This document shows, in pieces, positions 59,637 through 64,000 of a DNA stretch of 64,000 nucleotides. Every line of letters starts with the position of its first letter. Positions within the stretch are counted from its first letter, which is position 1. The notes below the pieces were generated by a model. The model ran no database searches, was not told the origin of the DNA, and saw nothing but the letters and a program-made list of their open reading frames with translations. Origin of the DNA: Theropithecus gelada (Eukaryota; Chordata; Mammalia; Primates; Cercopithecidae); contig NC_037669.1 of NCBI RefSeq assembly GCF_003255815.1, forward strand, positions 123,386,042 to 123,450,041. The letters are read 5' to 3'. The position numbers and the translations under genes were made by a program.

Positions 59637-60028
59637 AATTTCGCTTGCGTCCATGTGAAGAGACCACCAACAGGCTTTGTGTGAGCAATAAACCTCTTTA
59701 ATCACCTGGGTGCAGGCGGGCTGAGTCCGAAAACAGTCAGCGAAGGGAGATAGGGGTGGGACCGTTTTATAAGATTTGGGTGGGTAGTGGAAAATTACAG
59801 TCAAAGGGGGTTTTTCTCTGGTAGGCAGGGGCAGGGGGCGCTCAGTGGGGGAGCTTTTGAGCCAGGATGAGCCAGGAGAAGGGGTTTCACAAGGGAGTGT
59901 CATCAGTTAAGGCAGGGACTGGCCATTTTCACTTCTTTTGTGATTCTTCAGTTACTTCAGGACTTCCAGATGTACACATGCAGGTCACAGGGGATGTGAT
60001 GGCTTAACCTGGGCTCAGAAGCCTGACA
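59637..60028 (-). repeat. HERV-H 5' LTR (LTR7 type)
   Basis: About 392 bp, starting on its strand with TGTCAGGCTTCTGAGCCCAG at 60028. TATA text 'TATAAAA' at 59764-59770. The U3 block that is doubled in the 3' LTR occurs once. The poly(A) signal region on the proviral strand reads ATTAAA (59697-59702). Confidence 0.93.
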
Positions 60029-60447
60029 ACAGTTATAGTAGCAATTTAAAGATAAATGGCAGAGGAGAAGATTTTAATTTCAAACTAGTATTTTAAGTTT
60101 GATTTCAGTCCTGGGAAAAAAAATAGCAAAAATCTTTTTTGAAGGAAGAACTGTTATATGACTTTAAGATAAAAATGTTAGCCAAGGTATTCAGTAGAAT
60201 AGTTCTGCTAGCATACATCATGTCAAACAAAATTGTCTTTAAGCATTTACTGATTATGCTTTTGTGGATTACTGAAAGGCTTAACCTCTAAATAAATAAA
60301 ATAGATTGTTAGTACATAAATGTGTGTTCAGGAAAAGCAATGCCCTCCATTCCTGTTATCCTATTATCTGCAAGTAGGCTATCATTTGTGTGGATTGCTC
60401 CTGGTGAGCTGGGCTGCTGTACTGCTGTACTCAAAAATCTCCTAGTA

Positions 60448-60449
<2 letters not shown>

Positions 60450-60481
<32 letters not shown>
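60450..60481. repeat. (CA)n microsatellite
   Basis: About 16 CA units. Confidence 0.95.
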
Positions 60482-60484
<3 letters not shown>

Positions 60485-60837
60485 GGCATATACACACTCT
60501 CCGTTTTTTCTTATTGTTATTTTATATCTATCTCTTACAGGATGAGAGGAGTTAGTAAATGCTTGGTAAAGCCAAGCAGGTCTCCTTTAAATGGAGTCAT
60601 CTAAGTCTGTTTTCTACTTCTCCTTCACTTTTATGCCTTTATGAGGAAATTACAAATTGTTTTATTTTCTGACTACTTTGAATTAAACATGTTGCTAGTA
60701 TGTAAATAATACTGATTTGGATTTAAAAGTGCACTGAAAATAGATTTTCTGTCCATTCACACATCTATTTATACCCCTACCTATATCTATGAAGTTATCC
60801 ATTTATAAATGTAATATTTGTACCACAGAAGAAACGC

Positions 60838-60872
60838 TTTATTTCTTTATTTACTTATTTATTTATTATAGC
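60838..60872. repeat. (TTTA)n imperfect repeat
   Basis: Tetranucleotide units tttattt, with C interruptions, for about 35 bp. Confidence 0.85.
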
Positions 60873-61059
60873 TCTGTGATGCCTATGTGAATAATAGTGA
60901 TTCTGCCCATCTCTGGCGGGAGTAGGGGATTGTTCAGCAAAGCTAGACTGAAAACACGGTGATGTCCTACATTTCTTTGATTCAATCCTCACAATGTACC
61001 TTTTTAAATTTGTTTGAAATATTGCTATTTTAGAGTATTTAGATATTACATTGTAGACA

Positions 61060-61200
61060 AATTTGACAGAACTCCAGAGCTGGTAGAGGCCCCTTCAGCA
61101 GAAAGATGAGCAAATGGAAAGATAAAAATCACATACCTGAACTGACTCGGATGAAAACTAGGATTGGGTGTCTGGAGTCTCAATCCATTGATTTCTAGAT
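61060..61200 (-). repeat. MIR-like SINE fragment
   Basis: 'gcagaaagatgagcaaatgg', 'ggattgggtgtctggagtct' and 'ccattgatttctagatc' follow the reverse MIR order weakly. Confidence 0.4.
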
Positions 61201-62004
61201 CTATAGTATATAAATAATACAATATTCACTTGTAATATTGCATTGCTAAGAGGTTAACAGTTAAAAGAAGATAAAGATTATGCAAGAAAATGTCATCATT
61301 ATTTGAAAAGCTATATGATATTACTAATTAAGGCAACATTTATTTGCCTTAATATAAAATCATAAACTTAGGTGCTTATTCTTGCTAATATAAAAGTGAA
61401 CATGAAATACAGAGCCCCCAAACATGCCCATTCATGGACTTGATTTAGTAAGTCTGAGTTTAGACAGATATCACAAGTTCTCAGATACAGTGATGTAAAT
61501 AGATACAGATCAATTTAAATAAAACTTTGTAGATAATAAAAATTACAAAAAGTATTCCATTGTAATTTTTAAGCTTAAAGGTTTGTGAATCTATTTTTCT
61601 ACTAAGAATAAAGAAAACCTTTCTAGGATATCTGAAATGAAAATTGAAATTAAACATACTCCTTTCTGAACTGTGGTTTAATTCTAATCCAGAAGTCAAC
61701 TTGAATATAAAAGAAGGTGAGAATGCAGGATTCTCAAATAATGACTAGATATTTAAATGACATTTTTGTCAAAGGACTTGATTAATAAAACTGAATTAAT
61801 GTGAGGGCTTTTATGATTAAAAGGATATAGACTGATTAAAAAAGAAGGGGAATACAATTATTTGGTTTAAAGCCAAGCTATGCGATATTACTAATTAAGC
61901 TGAAGGAAAGATTTCTTTTTCAAGGAGATTATTATTGACCTTAAAACAAAACAGAGAAGTTAGGTATAATACAAAGGAAATGCCTGGGAAAAAATTAAAA
62001 AGAA

Positions 62005-62125
62005 ATACTAATATCTGAGCCCCATCCTCAGAGATTCTGATTTAATCGGTCTGGGAAAGAGTCAAAGCATAAGAGATTTCTAGAACATCATAGTTGTTTC
62101 TAAAGTCAAGTTTAAGAACCACTGG
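62005..62125 (+). mobile_element. MER5A-like (hAT-Charlie) fragment
   Basis: Contains 'gagccccatcctcagagatt', 'ctgatttaatcggtctgg' and ends 'caagtttaagaaccactgg', in the order of MER5A. Confidence 0.65.
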
Positions 62126-63151
62126 TAGGAAAAATTAAGAACATAAGAGAGGTCATATACCGTCACCCATTTTATGCTTTCATGGCTGTACTTCACTGCT
62201 GTTGCTTAATTCTCAGCAGAAAGCAAAATTAGAGAATTAAAGATGGAAGGTAAACTTAGTGGGATCATTAATTGAGAGAGTTTAGGGTTCCCCAGAGGAA
62301 GAAGAACAGTAAACATTAATTTAAAAAATTAATGAATGTGCACATTCTGATAAAAATATTTCTAGTTTTAATTCCTGACAACAAGAAGTAACCTGTTGTA
62401 GACTAGACAGGTTATGACTCACCTGTTTTTAATTTATCATATAATTTATGTTACTAAATGTCAGTGAAATATAAAATCCAATATAAATTACTTAACACAA
62501 TGAAAAATGATTCTGGAGAAATTATAGTTCATTAATACTGTGGAGTTATTGTCAATGTGTACTCAACTATACCCTATATTATTATTCTGACATGAAGTTA
62601 GTTTCTGTTTCTTAGAAGGGTCCGTACTGAACAAGACAGGATTTTGAATAATGAAGGCATGACTATCATTAGTAATGTAAGTATTTGAGAATTATCTAAA
62701 TATGTCTAATTTTATAACTAACATTCAAAATAAAAGCTTATCAATTCTATTTATATTTAGAACAGAATTCATATATTTTTTAAGATAAGCATTTCCTGGA
62801 GAGCTGCCAGAATGTTTTAAACTTTTTTTTTTTTAAGTGATGATTAAAAACCCAAATGAGTTCTTTAATAAAAATCTTTGGCAAGAAAACCCAATTTTCT
62901 CTATGAATCTATATTTTTCGGGTCAGAGGGATTGGTGATGTGCTTTACTAAGTAGAGATTAACTAGGCTAGTTCAAGTTTGTTATAAGGGCTGGTAGTTA
63001 GAGTAAATGGAGACATTACCCTATGCTAGAAGCATAATTATTTTGCAAGATATTTTAAAAAGTCCTGTAAATTTTCATTGTGGATTATGGGAGATCTGCA
63101 ATTGGGTAAATAAATATGTGGAAGTGAAGGAGACTTTTTATGTGGGAGTGT

Positions 63152-63213
63152 TGTATTCTTGGGCCTATCCTGTTTGATCTTTTCATCAATGATCTGGGTA
63201 TAGACAGAGTGAG
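63152..63213 (+). mobile_element. CR1/L3-like LINE reverse transcriptase relic
   Basis: The plus-strand reading is CILGPILFDLFINDLGID, resembling the CR1/L3 RT motif around LGP(V/I)LF-x2-FINDL. Only about 60 bp are readable; the surrounding sequence is too diverged to extend. Confidence 0.55.
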
Positions 63214-63259
63214 CCACAATCTTTAATTCAAAAAATATTTATCGAACACTGCCTATGTC

Positions 63260-63634
63260 TGTATTAGCCCATTCTCACACTGCTATAAAGAATTACCTGA
63301 GACTGGGTAATTTATAAAGGAATGATGAGGAACTGACTCACAGTTCCACATGGCTAAGGAGGCCTCAGTAACATACAATTATGGCAGAAGGTGAAGGGAA
63401 TCAAGGGCCTTCTTAACATGGCTGTAGGAGAGAGAATTGCAAGCAGGGGAAATGCCAGATGCTTACAAAACCATCAGATCTCGTAAAAACTCATGCACTA
63501 TCATGAGAACAGCATGGGAAAAATTGCCCCCATGGTCCAATCGCCTCCCACCAGGTCTCTCCCTCAACACCTGGAGATTATAATTCAAGATGAGATTTGA
63601 GTGGTGACACATGGCACAAAGCCTAACCATATCA
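63260..63634 (-). mobile_element. Solo MST/THE1-type LTR with 5-bp TSD
   Basis: 375 bp, TGTATTAG...CATATCA on the plus strand, flanked by atgtc at 63255-63259 and 63635-63639. No internal sequence, so it is a recombined solo LTR. Related to the THE1 LTRs at 39-42 kb. Confidence 0.93.
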
Positions 63635-64000
63635 ATGTCTTATGGGATATGTGGAGAAATCAGGGAGGAATTGTCAATATAATTAAATTAGGATTCAAAA
63701 TGATATTATCACTTGAAACTCTACATCAAAAATAGGAAAAATTTTAGTCTTAATTAAAAAATGTATTTTTGGAAACAGGAGAGTAGACATCTGGCTTGGT
63801 TATTTGTTCATGGGAATAATATGTAGAATTTTGCTCAATTAAGACATCAAGGCAAGTGAAAAGCATGAAGGGGAGGCTTAATCAGCTAACGCAAAAATAG
63901 GCTGCCTTAAAGAAATAATAGCACCTGTAATGATTAGAACACAGTGGAAATATTGGCTCAATTCTGGGTGACTTCCTTAAAGCAGATCCTTAAAGATTTT

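Larger units (their letters stand above)
53521..60028 (-). mobile_element. HERV-H (LTR7) provirus, antisense to WDR49, env absent
   Basis: About 6.5 kb with two LTRs, a histidine-tRNA-type primer-binding site, polypurine tract and broken gag and pol, in the order expected on the minus strand. Undeleted HERV-H is about 8.7 kb; only about 830 bp separate the integrase remnant from the 3' LTR, and no env surface or transmembrane motif is readable. This agrees with the common env-deleted class. Target-site duplication not identifiable. All frames are broken, so it is a fossil without coding capacity for infectious particles. Confidence 0.93.
36101..64000 (+). other. WDR49: WDR49 intron downstream of exon E (partial)
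   Basis: At least 27.9 kb with no further recognisable WDR49 exon. 36101-36600 and 36770-37170 look unique except for a small imperfect direct repeat at 36928-36990. 37650-47885 is L1MA with insertions. 48201-49850 shows no recognisable element or gene. 49870-53335 is L1/Alu, 53521-60028 HERV-H. 60030-63100 is AT-rich unique sequence with two microsatellites and MIR/MER5 fragments. 63640-64000 shows nothing. Confidence 0.85.

Noticed and set aside
53521..60028. Perfect target-site duplication for the HERV-H provirus
   Set aside because: Flanks (ataatgg and acagttatag) do not share a convincing 4-6 bp repeat; LTR edge uncertainty prevents a call.
1..64000. Search for tRNA, rRNA, snRNA or processed-pseudogene sequence
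   Set aside because: No cloverleaf, snRNA-like block or intron-less host coding copy was recognised by eye; a covariance-model search was not possible.

Overview
This window is nuclear DNA of a catarrhine primate, probably an Old World monkey from a draft assembly. It holds Alu, L1PA, L1MA/L1MB, THE1/MST, MER2, Tigger and HERV-H (LTR7) elements, which restricts it to catarrhines. The youngest Alu (52611-52920) carries variants I associate with cercopithecid AluY. A run of 139 Ns (22774-22912) argues against a finished human assembly. No bacterial gene, operon, CRISPR array, tRNA or rRNA was found.

One host protein gene is visible: five consecutive plus-strand coding exons of WDR49 (also called CFAP337, a cilia/flagella-associated WD-repeat protein). 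They lie at 6072-6512, 15081-15257, 16115-16289, 33754-33921 and 35952-36100. All five have AG acceptors and GT donors, compatible phases (0/0, 0/0, 0/1, 1/1, 1/0) and no internal stops. They encode a degenerate EF-hand segment followed by the first WD-repeat blades. The gene continues beyond the window on the 3' side and probably on the 5' side. Introns within the window are about 8.6, 0.86, 17.5 and 2.0 kb, and the last is at least 27.9 kb.

Layout: 1-6 kb holds two DNA-transposon fossils (Tigger2a with an L1 tail inside it; a near full-length Tigger1 with an old Alu inside it). 6-15 kb is exon A plus an intron packed with L1 and Alu, including a 5'-truncated L1PA with a 706-codon open ORF2 segment. 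15-34 kb is exons B to D with an L1MB remnant, Alus and the assembly gap. 31.9-33.8 kb contains the most interesting local feature: a decayed second copy of exon D about 1.44 kb upstream of the real one, next to LTR sequence. 35-37 kb has MER2 and exon E. 37.6-47.9 kb is a long L1MA into which a complete THE1 provirus was inserted, itself carrying an Alu. 49.8-53.4 kb is old L1 plus three Alus, two with tails that became (GT)n repeats. 53.5-60.0 kb is an antisense HERV-H provirus with both LTRs, primer-binding site, polypurine tract, broken gag and pol and no recognisable env. 60-64 kb is mostly unremarkable intron with a CR1/L3 relic and a solo MST-type LTR.

I saw no previously undescribed functional system. 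The observations most worth following are the exon relic, the unequal HERV-H LTRs, the 134-bp tandem duplication inside its gag, the lineage-diagnostic AluY and the TSD-bounded assembly gap. Repeat family names come from memory of consensus sequences, not from a search.
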